From the NCBI GenBank assembly GCA_020532085.1, contig JAJBAV010000011.1:1-64000 (forward strand): 64,000 bases of DNA, read 5' to 3'. Made by a program: the position numbers and the translations under genes. The notes beneath the pieces are model-generated. The model saw only the letters and a list, made by a program, of their open reading frames with translations. It ran no database searches and had not been told where the DNA came from. Source of the stretch: Candidatus Cloacimonadota bacterium. Its GTDB lineage: Bacteria; Cloacimonadota; Cloacimonadia; Cloacimonadales; Cloacimonadaceae. Below are positions 1 through 8,320 of this stretch, one piece after another (the first letter of the stretch is position 1; every line of letters starts with the position of its first letter).

Positions 1-339
1 AACCATATCCACCAGAGTGAGTTAATTACCTCCAGGTTTCAGCATGAAGATCGGAGGGATATTGGCGTAGGGGCTGTTTGGCTAAACAACAAAATTGAGT
101 GTCCACTATTTCAGGACTTGACACGACGCGGGTTTTTGCCATGGATTTTTCCCGTGAATTCACGGTCTTAAATCCAAACCAAGGAGAAGGGAAATGAACG
201 CTGATACATTTACGTGATGTTGTTCTGGCCCAAGCCTGCGGTACGTCAAAAGCGGGGTGCAAGGCGAAAAAACCTTGACTCGGAGCGGGGTGGAAAGAAA
301 AATCGTTCTTTGGCCCAAATCTGAGATCAGGACAAGAAT
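1..339. other. Upstream non-coding stretch with a small palindrome
   Basis: I see no convincing gene here. There is a TTGACA at 118-123 whose 17-nt spaced partner at 141-146 (ATGGAT) is a poor -10, so a promoter for the antiporter is possible but weak. A perfect 14-bp palindrome, CCGTGAATTCACGG, lies at 152-165 and could be an operator. The short open frames on both strands show no recognisable protein features. Confidence 0.4.
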
Positions 340-2079
340 ATGAACGACATCCTCAGCCATCACATGGTGATCAGTGAACACAATCTGCTGTTGTTTTTGC
401 TGCAGTTCGCGCTGCTGCTGGGATTGTGCCGCCTGGTGGGCTTTTTCTTTGCTAAAATGAAGCAATCCAGCGTGACCGGTGAGCTGCTGGTGGGCATTTT
501 GCTGGGTCCGGCGATCTTTAGCAAACTGGCGCCCGGCCTGCAAAACACGATCTTTCCGAACGACCTGGCCCAGCGCTCGATGCTGGAGACCGTGGCCTGG
601 TTCGGCAATCTCTTTCTGCTGATGGAAACAGGGCTGGAGATAAATTTCTCCCGGGTCTGGAAACAGGGGATGGAGGCGGTGAAGATCACCGTGGCGGATC
701 TGCTCATCCCCGTTCTGTTATGTTTTTTGCCCATCTATCTGCTGCCGGACCGCTACCTGGTGGATCCCTCGCAGCGTTTTCTCTTTGCCCTCTTCATTTC
801 CGTGATCATGACCATCAGCGCCTTGCCCATCGCCATCCGCGGCCTGCGGGACCTCAATATCCTGAAAACCGACGTTGGCCTGCTCATCATCTCGGCACTC
901 ACCATGAACGACATCGTGGGCTGGGTGGTGTTCACCATCATCATGGGCATCTTCGCGCACGGCTCCATGGATTTGGGTTTCGTGGGGCAATTGGTGGGCC
1001 TCACCCTGCTGTTCACCGTGCTGAGCCTCACTTTGGGACGCCGCCTGCTGGACAGGGCGGTTACCCTGATCCATGACCGCGCGGAGGACAACCAAGGCCT
1101 GAAAGTAACGCTGATCGTGCTGGTGGGCGCGCTGTTCGGCTCGCTCACGCTGGGGATCGGCATCCACGCCCTGTTCGGTTTCTTTATCGCCGGCATAGTT
1201 TTGGGCGAGGCGCGGCACATCCACGAAAAAGACCGCTTTGTGGTGAACCGGCTGGTCTATTCGATCTTTGTGCCGGTGTTTTTTGCCAATATCGGGCTAC
1301 GCCTGGATTTCGTGGCCAATTTTGACTGGTTTCTGGTGCTGCTGCTTTCGGGGTTGGGCATCGCGGGCCGCTTTTTGGGCGCCTACGCCGGGGCGGCCTG
1401 GGCCAGGCAACCCAGAGAGAATTTCCAGACCATCGCCATCAGCCACACCCCCGGCGGCGAAATGCACATCGTGGTGGGCATGCTGGCCTACACCACAGGC
1501 CTGATCAACGAAGTGGTGCTGGTGGCCATCATCGTGGCCTCGCTGGTTTCCACCATTGTCTTCGGTTTTTGGCTGTCCTTCATCGTGAACCGCCTGCGCA
1601 AAACTTCCTACGACATCGTGCTGGAGGAAAACGACGTCTTCATCGACCGTGACAACTCCGATCCCCAGGCCATGCTGGCCTGGCTGAGCGGGATCGCCGC
1701 GCGCAAGACCGGGATCGACCAACAAACCATCCTGCAGGAACTTACGGATCGGGAGGAACAACTAAGCACGGCGGTGGGACGCTCGCTCGCCATGCCGCAC
1801 GCGCGTTTGGAAGGCATCGAAAAATCGCAGGTCTTCATCGTGCAAAACCAGCACGGGATCGAGTGGGACAGCCCGGACGGATTGCCCGTGCACCTCTTTA
1901 TCCTGATCCTCACGCCCAAGGCCAGGCAAAACGCCCAGATCCAGATCCTGCGCAGCCTGTCCCTGGCCCTGCAAGACCGCAAACTAACCGCGCAGCTGCT
2001 GGACAGCAATGACCCCAAATTCCTCTGGAACACGATCAGAAGCGAACTCACCACCTGCAGCCGCTGCCGGTTGGCGTAG
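340..2079 (+). CDS. CPA2-type cation:proton antiporter fused to a PTS EIIA-2-like domain
   Basis: An integral inner-membrane Na+/H+ or K+/H+ exchanger of the CPA2 (Kef/NapA-like) family. Roughly residues 15-410 form a run of about 12 hydrophobic helices typical of the Na_H_exchanger fold. From about residue 430 the protein becomes soluble and resembles a fructose/mannitol-type EIIA domain, with the motif AMPHARLEG. His487 sits where EIIA-2 domains carry their phospho-histidine. The fusion suggests that exchange is controlled by phosphorylation or is otherwise linked to phosphotransfer. No PTS EI or HPr gene is seen in this window, so the domain may be only a sensor. The ATG has an AGGACAAG ribosome site upstream. 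Transported ion unknown; family call firm. Confidence 0.88.
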   Translation: MNDILSHHMVISEHNLLLFLLQFALLLGLCRLVGFFFAKMKQSSVTGELLVGILLGPAIFSKLAPGLQNTIFPNDLAQRSMLETVAWFGNLFLLMETGLEINFSRVWKQGMEAVKITVADLLIPVLLCFLPIYLLPDRYLVDPSQRFLFALFISVIMTISALPIAIRGLRDLNILKTDVGLLIISALTMNDIVGWVVFTIIMGIFAHGSMDLGFVGQLVGLTLLFTVLSLTLGRRLLDRAVTLIHDRAEDNQGLKVTLIVLVGALFGSLTLGIGIHALFGFFIAGIVLGEARHIHEKDRFVVNRLVYSIFVPVFFANIGLRLDFVANFDWFLVLLLSGLGIAGRFLGAYAGAAWARQPRENFQTIAISHTPGGEMHIVVGMLAYTTGLINEVVLVAIIVASLVSTIVFGFWLSFIVNRLRKTSYDIVLEENDVFIDRDNSDPQAMLAWLSGIAARKTGIDQQTILQELTDREEQLSTAVGRSLAMPHARLEGIEKSQVFIVQNQHGIEWDSPDGLPVHLFILILTPKARQNAQIQILRSLSLALQDRKLTAQLLDSNDPKFLWNTIRSELTTCSRCRLA

Positions 2080-2165
2080 CGGCCGGGATGTGATTGGATC
2101 GCAGTTTGGCCATGGTGCTAAGGGGTGGATAAGATGCCATTACATAAGGGAATGATTGATTGGAT

Positions 2166-2183
2166 AAGCCCCCAAAGGGGTTT
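2166..2183. terminator. Weak hairpin between convergent genes
   Basis: A 7-bp stem (one G-U pair) around a CAAA loop lies between the convergent antiporter and DUF2809 genes, with a short TTT on the plus-strand side. It is placed like a bidirectional terminator, but the stem is short. Confidence 0.3.
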
Positions 2184-2258
2184 CACCAGCTGAAAACCAA
2201 CATTTTGGAGTGATCCTAACGAGTCTGGACGTGGGTAAGTTCCATCCGACCGAAGCGA

Positions 2259-2687
2259 TCATAACTTTTCCGGTCGGGATCCAGCCAGGGCGAAAACACC
2301 CCAACCGGCCAAAGCCCCCGCGAGGTAGCAAAGCAGGTCGCTCCCCCGAAAGCCAAAACCGAGGAGCAGGCCTCCGATCAGGGTTTGGCGAATGCGGTCC
2401 AGCCAAAGCGGATGCCAAAGCTGGCTGAGTTCGATCAGCAGGGAAAAGGCCAGGGTGAGCAGTAAGACCGAGCTCGATCTGAAGCTGGGCAGGATCAGGC
2501 GAAAAAAGGCATAGCAGGCCAGGGCCCACATGGCATCGCCGGCATAAAGGGCCACAAATTCCGGCAGCCAAGCTCCCCAGCGCCGGGAAGCAAGGCCGGC
2601 CGCGGCGGCAAGCGGGATCAGCCCCAGGGCGATCAAGCTGCCGCGGGACAGCAAATTTCGCACCCGGGGAACGGAGCCGGTCTTCAA
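2259..2687 (-). CDS. DUF2809-like small membrane protein
   Basis: A 142-residue protein with about four hydrophobic helices. The pattern LIELSQLWHPLWLDRIRQT followed by a GSDLLCYLAG-type segment is what I recall for the DUF2809 family, whose function is unknown. The reading frame opens with TTG at 2687, overlapping the TGA of the upstream TudS-like gene by four bases (TTGA), so translational coupling is likely. No strong Shine-Dalgarno is visible. The two genes appear to form one leftward transcription unit. The family name is a recollection, not a search result. Confidence 0.6.
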   Translation of the reverse strand: MKTGSVPRVRNLLSRGSLIALGLIPLAAAAGLASRRWGAWLPEFVALYAGDAMWALACYAFFRLILPSFRSSSVLLLTLAFSLLIELSQLWHPLWLDRIRQTLIGGLLLGFGFRGSDLLCYLAGALAGWGVFALAGSRPEKL

Positions 2688-3637
2688 ACGTGGTTGCGGA
2701 GCGCCAGTTCCAGGGGATGGGGCTGCAGGTAATACTGCTCGGCGAGGTAGGGCTTGTCGTATTTGCGCACGTAGTGGTTGATCAGGGTCACGGGCACGAT
2801 CAGGGGCAGGAGGCGGTTTCTGTAGTTCATTATCAATTCCAGCAGTTCGGCTTTTTCAGCGGGGGTGAGTTCCTGCTTGAAATAGCCCAGGATGTGCTGC
2901 AAAACGTTCTGGTGTTTGGCCCGGGTGGCGGGATGGGAGGTTGCCCGCATCAGCTGCTCCAGATAGAGCTTCGCGAACTCGCTCGGAGAGTGCTGTTTAA
3001 CGGAGGCCACCAGTTTACCCATGGCCCGGTAGAGCTGAGGGCTGTGGGCCATCAGCAGCAGTTTGTGGCGGGTGTGGAAATCCACCAAGGCGCCGGCGGA
3101 AAAGGGTTTGCGCCGCATTTCGTTCCAGCGCTGCATGATGAAGATGCGCTCGATGAAATTTTCGCGCAGAACGGGATCGTGCAGCCGGCCTTCCTCCTCC
3201 ACGGGCAGGAGGGGAAAGGCTTTCATGAATTCCCGGGCGAAGATGCCCACGCCTTTTTTCTCGCCTGCACCGCCTTTGGCCGGATAGACCTTCACGCGTT
3301 CCATGCCGCTGGAAGGTGATTTGCTCTTGAACACGAAGCCGCAGAGATCCGCGTCCGTGAGTTCGGCAAGCTTGCGAAAGCAGAATTCCAGCATGCGCGG
3401 GGTGTGGTCAAGCCGGTCCTTGATGGTCAGCAGCCGGGGGTTTTCCACTTCCCCCACCAGGCGCATGGCGTCACGGGGAACTGGCAGGCCGCATTCCACC
3501 TCCGGGCAAACATGCACGTAAGTGACGTATTTGCCGAGGGTTTCCACCAGCCAATGGTCATATTTGTGCTGTCCGTCGTAGCGGACCTTGTGGCCCAGGA
3601 GGCAGGAGCTGATGCCGAGTTTCAGATAATCGCTCAT
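2684..3637 (-). CDS. DUF523 (TudS-like desulfurase) plus DUF1722 protein
   Basis: A 317-residue two-domain protein. Residues 1-150 match DUF523, the family of 2-thiouracil desulfidase TudS, an Fe-S enzyme. Cysteines sit at 12 (SSCLLG), 44 and 49 (CPEVECGLPVPRDAMRL) and 99 (DADLCGFVFKSKSPS), the expected ligand positions. Residues about 190-310 match DUF1722 (YbgA-like), which is commonly fused to DUF523. The likely role is removal of sulfur from thiolated pyrimidines or related compounds, but DUF523 proteins are not all characterised. It is the first gene of a pair with the DUF2809 protein. The ATG lies just right of a plain intergenic stretch. Confidence 0.82.
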   Translation of the reverse strand: MSDYLKLGISSCLLGHKVRYDGQHKYDHWLVETLGKYVTYVHVCPEVECGLPVPRDAMRLVGEVENPRLLTIKDRLDHTPRMLEFCFRKLAELTDADLCGFVFKSKSPSSGMERVKVYPAKGGAGEKKGVGIFAREFMKAFPLLPVEEEGRLHDPVLRENFIERIFIMQRWNEMRRKPFSAGALVDFHTRHKLLLMAHSPQLYRAMGKLVASVKQHSPSEFAKLYLEQLMRATSHPATRAKHQNVLQHILGYFKQELTPAEKAELLELIMNYRNRLLPLIVPVTLINHYVRKYDKPYLAEQYYLQPHPLELALRNHV

Positions 3638-3678
3638 TCAAAAAATCCTCATTCGTTCAAAGCAGGGCCTTAAATTCA

Positions 3679-4266
3679 TCAATACAGAGATGTAAGGCTA
3701 ATTTCACGCTCTTTGGGGTCGTCAAAAATGACCTTTTTGGGATCGAAGTACTCTGGGTCATAGTCACGCCCCATCCACTCAAGTATATCTTCGTAACATT
3801 CGTTCTTGGGATCCTGCAGGATTTTCAGTTTCTCGTAAAACCCCCATACGCCACCTGAATCCTCAGGTGGACAGGCTCGTTTTCCGGCCAGGCAGCAAGG
3901 ATAAGTTTGATTGGGATCCGCTGGTAGTATCTTTTCCAAGTTGACCTGGTGGTACCAATCATCTCCGAAATCGTACCAGTAGCGTGCGATAGAATTCTCC
4001 CGAGAAAAGAACTTGGATATGCGCTGGAATATTTTGGCTTTGCTATAGTCTTCCTCGGCCAATCCAATATCCACGATGTCCAATTCGCTGGGAGAAAAAA
4101 TTGAAAATTCGTGCAGGTGGCAGTCTTTCCAACCCATGGCATCCTGGATCGCCACATGCAGATCCCAGAAGCGATAGTTTTCAGGCACCTGGATGCGTCT
4201 CCAGATGGGTGGTTTGGTATCCAGGAGAGTGATCTTGAACTGATATACTTGCTTGAATTTGCTCAT
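3679..4266 (-). CDS. pRiA4b ORF-3-like domain protein
   Basis: A 195-residue soluble protein matching the plasmid pRiA4b ORF-3 family (PF07929-type). Diagnostic stretches are YQFKITLLDTKPPIWRR near the N-terminus, then LHVAIQDAMGWKDCHLHEF, and a later WYDFGDDWYHQV. The family is widespread, often near mobile elements, and its biochemical role is not established. The ATG at 4266 follows a GGAAGG ribosome site that overlaps the end of the neighbouring CoA-transferase beta gene (stop at 4279), so it may be co-transcribed with that operon although unrelated in function. Base composition is slightly more AT-rich than its neighbours, which fits a mobile history. Confidence 0.8.
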   Translation of the reverse strand: MSKFKQVYQFKITLLDTKPPIWRRIQVPENYRFWDLHVAIQDAMGWKDCHLHEFSIFSPSELDIVDIGLAEEDYSKAKIFQRISKFFSRENSIARYWYDFGDDWYHQVNLEKILPADPNQTYPCCLAGKRACPPEDSGGVWGFYEKLKILQDPKNECYEDILEWMGRDYDPEYFDPKKVIFDDPKEREISLTSLY

Positions 4267-4278
4267 TGAGGCCTTCCC

Positions 4279-4920
4279 TTATTTCAGGTGATCAGGGATT
4301 ATCAATTCGGCATCGGTGGCCTTCACCACGTCGTCAACGCTGTAGCCTTCGCTCACTTCGCGCAGCAGCAGGCCCCCGGGGGTCACCTCGATCACGGCGA
4401 GATCTGAAATGATCAGGCTCACCTTGCCTTTGGCGGTGAGGGGCAGATTGCACTGTTTGAGGATCTTGGGGTTGCCGTGCTTATCGCAGTGTTCCATGGC
4501 CACGATCACCTTTTTGGCGCCGGTTACGAGGTCCATCGCGCCGCCCATGCCGGGGATGATCTTGCCGGGGATCATCCAGTTGGCCAGGTTGCCCTGCTGA
4601 TCAACCTGCAAGGCGCCCAGGACGGTGATGTCCAGATGGCCGCCGCGGATGATGCCGAAACTGGTGGCGGAATCGAAAAAGGAAGCTCCCGGCAAGGCTG
4701 TGATGAAGCCGCCGCCGGCGTTGATCATGTCCTGGTCCTCCATGCCTTCCACCGGCGCGGGTCCCACGCCCATGATTCCGTTTTCAGACTGGAAGATCAC
4801 ATGCACCCCTGGCGGGATGTGGTTTGCGGCCTCGGTGGGCAGGCCGATGCCCAGGTTCACGTAGTCGCCGTCTTTGAGTTCTTTGGCGATCCGGGCTCCG
4901 ATCAGCGCGCGCTTATCCAT
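4279..4920 (-). CDS. Class I CoA transferase, beta subunit
   Basis: The catalytic subunit of a two-subunit class I (3-oxoacid/butyrate-acetoacetate type) CoA transferase. Glu46 in FQSENGIMG is the expected residue that forms the glutamyl-CoA thioester. The [13 protein letters not shown] stretch and [19 protein letters not shown] are characteristic. At 213 residues it is the normal length. It overlaps the alpha-subunit gene by 8 bases, so the subunits should be translated together. In an anaerobe such an enzyme moves CoA between acetate, acetoacetate, butyrate or propionate-type acids; the acid pair here cannot be told from sequence. Confidence 0.92.
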   Translation of the reverse strand: MDKRALIGARIAKELKDGDYVNLGIGLPTEAANHIPPGVHVIFQSENGIMGVGPAPVEGMEDQDMINAGGGFITALPGASFFDSATSFGIIRGGHLDITVLGALQVDQQGNLANWMIPGKIIPGMGGAMDLVTGAKKVIVAMEHCDKHGNPKILKQCNLPLTAKGKVSLIISDLAVIEVTPGGLLLREVSEGYSVDDVVKATDAELIIPDHLK

Positions 4921-5578
4921 TGCTGGCCTCCTTGCTCAGGCAGATGTAATTCACAAAAACTCCGGGAGTTACCACCTGTTCCGGGTCCAACTCGCCCGTT
5001 TCCACGATCTCGTCCACCTCGGCGATGGTGACTTTGCCCGCCATGGCCATGATGGGATTGCTGTTGCGGGCGGTTTTGCGGTAGATAAGGTTGCCGCTGC
5101 GGTCGGCCTTCCAGGCGCGGATGAGGGCATAGTCGCTGGGGATGGCGGTTTCAAGGATGTGATCCTGGCCGTTCAAATTGATGACCTGCTTCCCTTCCTC
5201 CACCACGGTGCCGATCCCGGTGGGGGTGAGCACGCCGCCCAAACCCATTCCGAAAGCGCGGCAGCGTTCCATAAGCGTGCCCTGGGGAATGAGCTCAACC
5301 GAGATCTCGCCGGAATTCATCTGGCTTTGGATCTCTTTGTTGGTGCCCGTGTGAGACACCTGGGCGCTTTTAACCTGGTGGCTCACCACCAGTTTGCCAA
5401 TGCCGCGGTTTTCCCAATCCGAGGCGATGACGATTACGTGGAGGTCTTTGGTGCCGGCGGCAACGAGGGCGTCGATGATGGTTTCCGGGGCGCCCACAGC
5501 CAAAAATCCGCCGATGGCGAGCCGGGCGTTCGGTTTGATCATGGCCGCAGCCTCGGCCGCGGTGATAAGCTTGAACAT
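4913..5578 (-). CDS. Class I CoA transferase, alpha subunit
   Basis: The 221-residue partner of the beta subunit encoded immediately downstream. Recognisable family segments are [17 protein letters not shown] near the N-terminus, [18 protein letters not shown] in the middle and [21 protein letters not shown] later. The ATG at 5578 has a TAGGAG ribosome site 6 bases upstream. The gene follows a TTGACA-type promoter whose -35 overlaps the end of hflX. Together the subunits allow acid:CoA exchange, useful for fermenting amino acids or short-chain acids. Confidence 0.92.
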   Translation of the reverse strand: MFKLITAAEAAAMIKPNARLAIGGFLAVGAPETIIDALVAAGTKDLHVIVIASDWENRGIGKLVVSHQVKSAQVSHTGTNKEIQSQMNSGEISVELIPQGTLMERCRAFGMGLGGVLTPTGIGTVVEEGKQVINLNGQDHILETAIPSDYALIRAWKADRSGNLIYRKTARNSNPIMAMAGKVTIAEVDEIVETGELDPEQVVTPGVFVNYICLSKEASNG

Positions 5579-5614
5579 TGCTTCTCCTATGGTTGTAAAT
5601 GATATATTGCGGGC

Positions 5615-5643
5615 ATGTTTTCCGCGGGGGGCATTTATGTCAA
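5615..5643 (-). promoter_or_regulatory. Sigma-70-like promoter for the CoA transferase operon
   Basis: Reading leftward, TTGACA (5643-5638), a 17-nt spacer and AAACAT (5620-5615) precede the ATG at 5578. The -35 lies next to the last codons of hflX, so the operon has its own start inside a packed gene order. Confidence 0.55.
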
Positions 5644-6963
5644 CAGATAGTCTTTCACGTGGTGGAGGTCATCCTCGCTGAGCTTCAGTTCCAAATAAAT
5701 GCCGTCGGCGCGGTACTCCTCTGTTTGGATATCCGCGATCCTGTGCAGCAGTGAGGCCAGAGAGCCCTGGCTGTAAGGCAGAAAGACTTTGCCCAGGCGG
5801 TTCTGGAAGAGCCGCTGCTCCAGCTTTTGCAGCAGTTCGTCCACATGCTCGTGTTTCAGGGCGCTGATCAGCACGGCGTCCGGATAGCGCCGGCGAACGA
5901 AGATCCCGATGGTGTCGTCCACGAGGTCGGTTTTGTTCAGGATCAGCAGTTGGGGGATGTCCTGGGCACCGATGCCGGCCAGCACGGAGTTCACCTGATC
6001 GATGTAATATCCGAAGCGTTCGTCGGAAAGGTCCACCACGTGGAGCAGCAGATCGGCGTCCTTCACCTCCATCAGGGTGGCGCTGAACGAGGCCACCAGA
6101 TGGTGGGGCAGGTTCGAGATGAAGCCCACCGTGTCGGAGATCACCACCGGGAAAGAGGTGGAGAGCTTCAGCTGGCGCGAAGTGGAATCGAGGGTGGCGA
6201 AAAGCTTGTCCTCCACCAGGACCCCAGCTTCGGTGAGGGAATTGAAGAGGGTGGACTTGCCGGCGTTGGTGTAGCCCACCAGGCAGATCTTTTTGGTGCG
6301 CTCGCGCTGTTTGCGCTGGGTTTCCTTCTGGTGGGTGATGTCTGATATGGCTTTGTTGATCTTGCGGATCTGCAGGCGGATGAGACGTTTGTCGATCTCG
6401 ATCTGCTTTTCCCCCATGCCGCGGGTGGCCGCGCCGCCGGAAGAGCGCTGGGAGCCGCGTTCCTTGTCGAAATGGCCCCAAAGCCGGCGCAGGCGGGGCA
6501 GTTGGTACTGGAGTTCCGCCAAACGCACCTGCAGCCTGGCTTCGCGGGTGCGGGCGTGTTCGTGGAAGATGGAAAGGATCACCTCGGTGCGGTCGATCAC
6601 CCGGATGCCGAAATCGTTCTCAATGTTGCGGCCCTGGATAGGGCTGAGCTCTTCGTTCACGATCAGCACTTCAGCCTGTGCCTGGCGCATTTTCCGGCTC
6701 ATTTCTTCCAGGAAGCCTTTGCCGAAATAGCTGGCCCGCTCGGGATGGTTGCGTTTCTGGGTGTAACTGCCCAAAACCTCGATCCCGGCGGTGTCGGCCA
6801 GACGCCGCAATTCTTCCAGGCTGGCCGTAACCTCGGCCTCGGGCTCGCCCTGGCGCACGATCGCGGCTAGAAAGGCGGTCTTTTCGGCGCGCTCGAAATC
6901 GTCCCAGGAATCCGGCTCGAGGTCGAATTCCTCCACCAACAGTTCTTGGTCTTCGTTTGGCAT
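5635..6963 (-). CDS. hflX: GTPase HflX
   Basis: A ribosome-associated GTPase of the HflX subfamily, known in other bacteria to split stalled or hibernating ribosomes under stress. Residues 45-220 form the HflX N-terminal domain and coiled linker (IEVLGSYTQKRNHPERASYFG, then GRGSQRSSGGAATRG-like text). The G domain carries Walker A GYTNAGKS at 230-237, a DTVGF switch II near 276 and NKTD near 341. The length of 442 residues is normal. The acidic first 30 residues extend beyond the usual start, but no better internal start is obvious. Confidence 0.95.
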   Translation of the reverse strand: MPNEDQELLVEEFDLEPDSWDDFERAEKTAFLAAIVRQGEPEAEVTASLEELRRLADTAGIEVLGSYTQKRNHPERASYFGKGFLEEMSRKMRQAQAEVLIVNEELSPIQGRNIENDFGIRVIDRTEVILSIFHEHARTREARLQVRLAELQYQLPRLRRLWGHFDKERGSQRSSGGAATRGMGEKQIEIDKRLIRLQIRKINKAISDITHQKETQRKQRERTKKICLVGYTNAGKSTLFNSLTEAGVLVEDKLFATLDSTSRQLKLSTSFPVVISDTVGFISNLPHHLVASFSATLMEVKDADLLLHVVDLSDERFGYYIDQVNSVLAGIGAQDIPQLLILNKTDLVDDTIGIFVRRRYPDAVLISALKHEHVDELLQKLEQRLFQNRLGKVFLPYSQGSLASLLHRIADIQTEEYRADGIYLELKLSEDDLHHVKDYLLT

Positions 6964-7045
6964 GTTTTTTACCGCTTTATCCTTTGGTTACCTGGCCCCT
7001 TTACGCTCGGGCTTGAGCCCCCGAAAGTTCGTCCCGCCCCTGTCT

Positions 7046-7088
7046 CCCGCCCAATGGCCGCATCTGAGGCGGGCATCAGGCGGGAGGC
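7046..7088. repeat. Dispersed 43-bp palindromic repeat, copy A
   Basis: This stretch aligns without gaps to 38158-38200, with about nine mismatches by eye; both end in CATCAGGCGGGAGGC. The other copy forms a perfect 10-bp stem between its ends, while here the left arm is partly degraded. It lies in the 168-bp gap between hflX and the gene at 7132-7980. Confidence 0.55.
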
Positions 7089-7131
7089 AGCTAACCGGAT
7101 CAGTATCAGGGACATGGGGTCAGGGTTGTTC

Positions 7132-7980
7132 TCAGGGACTGAGCTTGGTCCCGCGGGCGTCTTTCCGCCCCGGCGAGCTGTCGTAAACCTCGATGTTGTA
7201 GTAGATAACGGCGATGTAATCACGGGGAAACTCGCCGTGGAAAAAGCTGTGGATGAGGTTGATGTATTGCACCACCTCACGCTCGTAGGCGCTAAGTTTG
7301 GGGTCCAGCGGATGTAGCAGGCGGGCGATCTGCTTGATCTTGTAGGTGGGAATGTCCAGCCAGACGGTCACGCAGGCGGGATTCACCATCTGGTTGATGA
7401 AGGTCTGGGTGGCGAAACCCGGCTCGGAATAGAGCTCCAGCGAGCCCATGCGGTTGGCGCTGAAGTTATGCTCCGCGTGCGTGTAGAGGCTGTCCAAAAC
7501 GTTGAGCTTCACGTCCAGGGGTTGTTCCATGTTGTCGCGCAGCAGCTGGATCAGCTCGCCGATCCTGCCTTCCGGCGGCAGGAAACCCATGCCTTTCACG
7601 GCGTTGTTCAGCTTGAAGCGTGAATCCTGGCGGGCGGCGCCATAAGTGGCGATGATGCCGTTGTGGGGCCCGGACAGCTGGGGGCTGCGCGTGGCTTCCT
7701 TTCCTTTGGACAGCATTTCGCGGAAGATGTCCAGGTATTCCTTGCGCTGGGAGCGGTTCCAATCCCAGAAGGACTGGGGAAAATCCACCAGCGGAAAATC
7801 CTGCCAGACGCCGTCCACCTGTGCACGAATCACTTTCGCTGTGGCTGCCGGGGTCTCAGCTGTGGTCTGAACGCAGTAGCCGTCCTGCCAGAAAGATGCG
7901 GGGTCCGTCAGGTCTTCCGCTTTGAGCAGTCCGATGGCGATCAACAAGGTCAAGAGGATGAGGATGAAGGCTTTATCCAT
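7132..7980 (-). CDS. Secreted protein of unknown function
   Basis: A 282-residue protein that I do not recognise. It starts with a signal peptide (MDKAFILILLTLLIAIGLLKA) and is otherwise soluble, with several aromatic-rich stretches such as FPQSFWDWNRSQRKEYL and FINQMVNPACVTVWLDIP. A longer frame opens with GTG at 7989, but the ATG at 7980 has AGGAG eight bases upstream, while the GTG overlaps that ribosome site, so I chose 7980. It overlaps the end of the DUF3795 gene by eight bases and is probably co-transcribed with it and trmFO. Periplasmic or surface location is inferred from the signal peptide only. Confidence 0.7.
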   Translation of the reverse strand: MDKAFILILLTLLIAIGLLKAEDLTDPASFWQDGYCVQTTAETPAATAKVIRAQVDGVWQDFPLVDFPQSFWDWNRSQRKEYLDIFREMLSKGKEATRSPQLSGPHNGIIATYGAARQDSRFKLNNAVKGMGFLPPEGRIGELIQLLRDNMEQPLDVKLNVLDSLYTHAEHNFSANRMGSLELYSEPGFATQTFINQMVNPACVTVWLDIPTYKIKQIARLLHPLDPKLSAYEREVVQYINLIHSFFHGEFPRDYIAVIYYNIEVYDSSPGRKDARGTKLSP

Positions 7981-8320
7981 GATTGTCACTCCTATGGGCG
8001 AGAATGTTGGCTTTGGCAGCGGGGACGGCTTCGTAGAGGAAGCTGTTGATGTCGCAGGGAAAGGAGCCGCATTCAGCGCAGCTTATGTATCCCTTGCCAA
8101 AGGCGCAGGCGCGGATGGGGCACTGACCGCACCAGCTGAAGTGGGGCCCATCGCTGAGGCAGCCCTGGCAGTTGATGTCTGCAGCGGTGAAGGCGTGATC
8201 GTAATTCTTGCTCCAGCGCACGGCGATGTCGGCTTTTTGTTCCAGGTCGCCGGACTGGGTGGCAAGGTAGCATTCGCAGGCCTTGCAACCAAGGCCGCAG
8301 GCGGATGTGAGTTCAGTCAT
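7973..8320 (-). CDS. Cysteine-rich DUF3795-like protein
   Basis: A 115-residue protein with eleven cysteines in the arrangement of DUF3795 proteins: CGLGCKACECYLA near the N-terminus, NCQGCLSDG in the middle, CGQCPIRACAFGKGYISC and CGSFPCD toward the end. Such spacing suggests Fe-S cluster or zinc binding, but the family function is unknown. The ATG at 8320 has a GAGGAAGAG ribosome site and lies inside the end of trmFO (stop at 8313), so the genes are translationally linked. Confidence 0.75.
   Translation of the reverse strand: MTELTSACGLGCKACECYLATQSGDLEQKADIAVRWSKNYDHAFTAADINCQGCLSDGPHFSWCGQCPIRACAFGKGYISCAECGSFPCDINSFLYEAVPAAKANILAHRSDNHG

Noticed and set aside
718-1224. Long antisense frames within the antiporter and many other genes
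   Set aside because: High GC keeps opposite frames open; compositions rich in Arg, Pro, Gln and His mark them as shadows.
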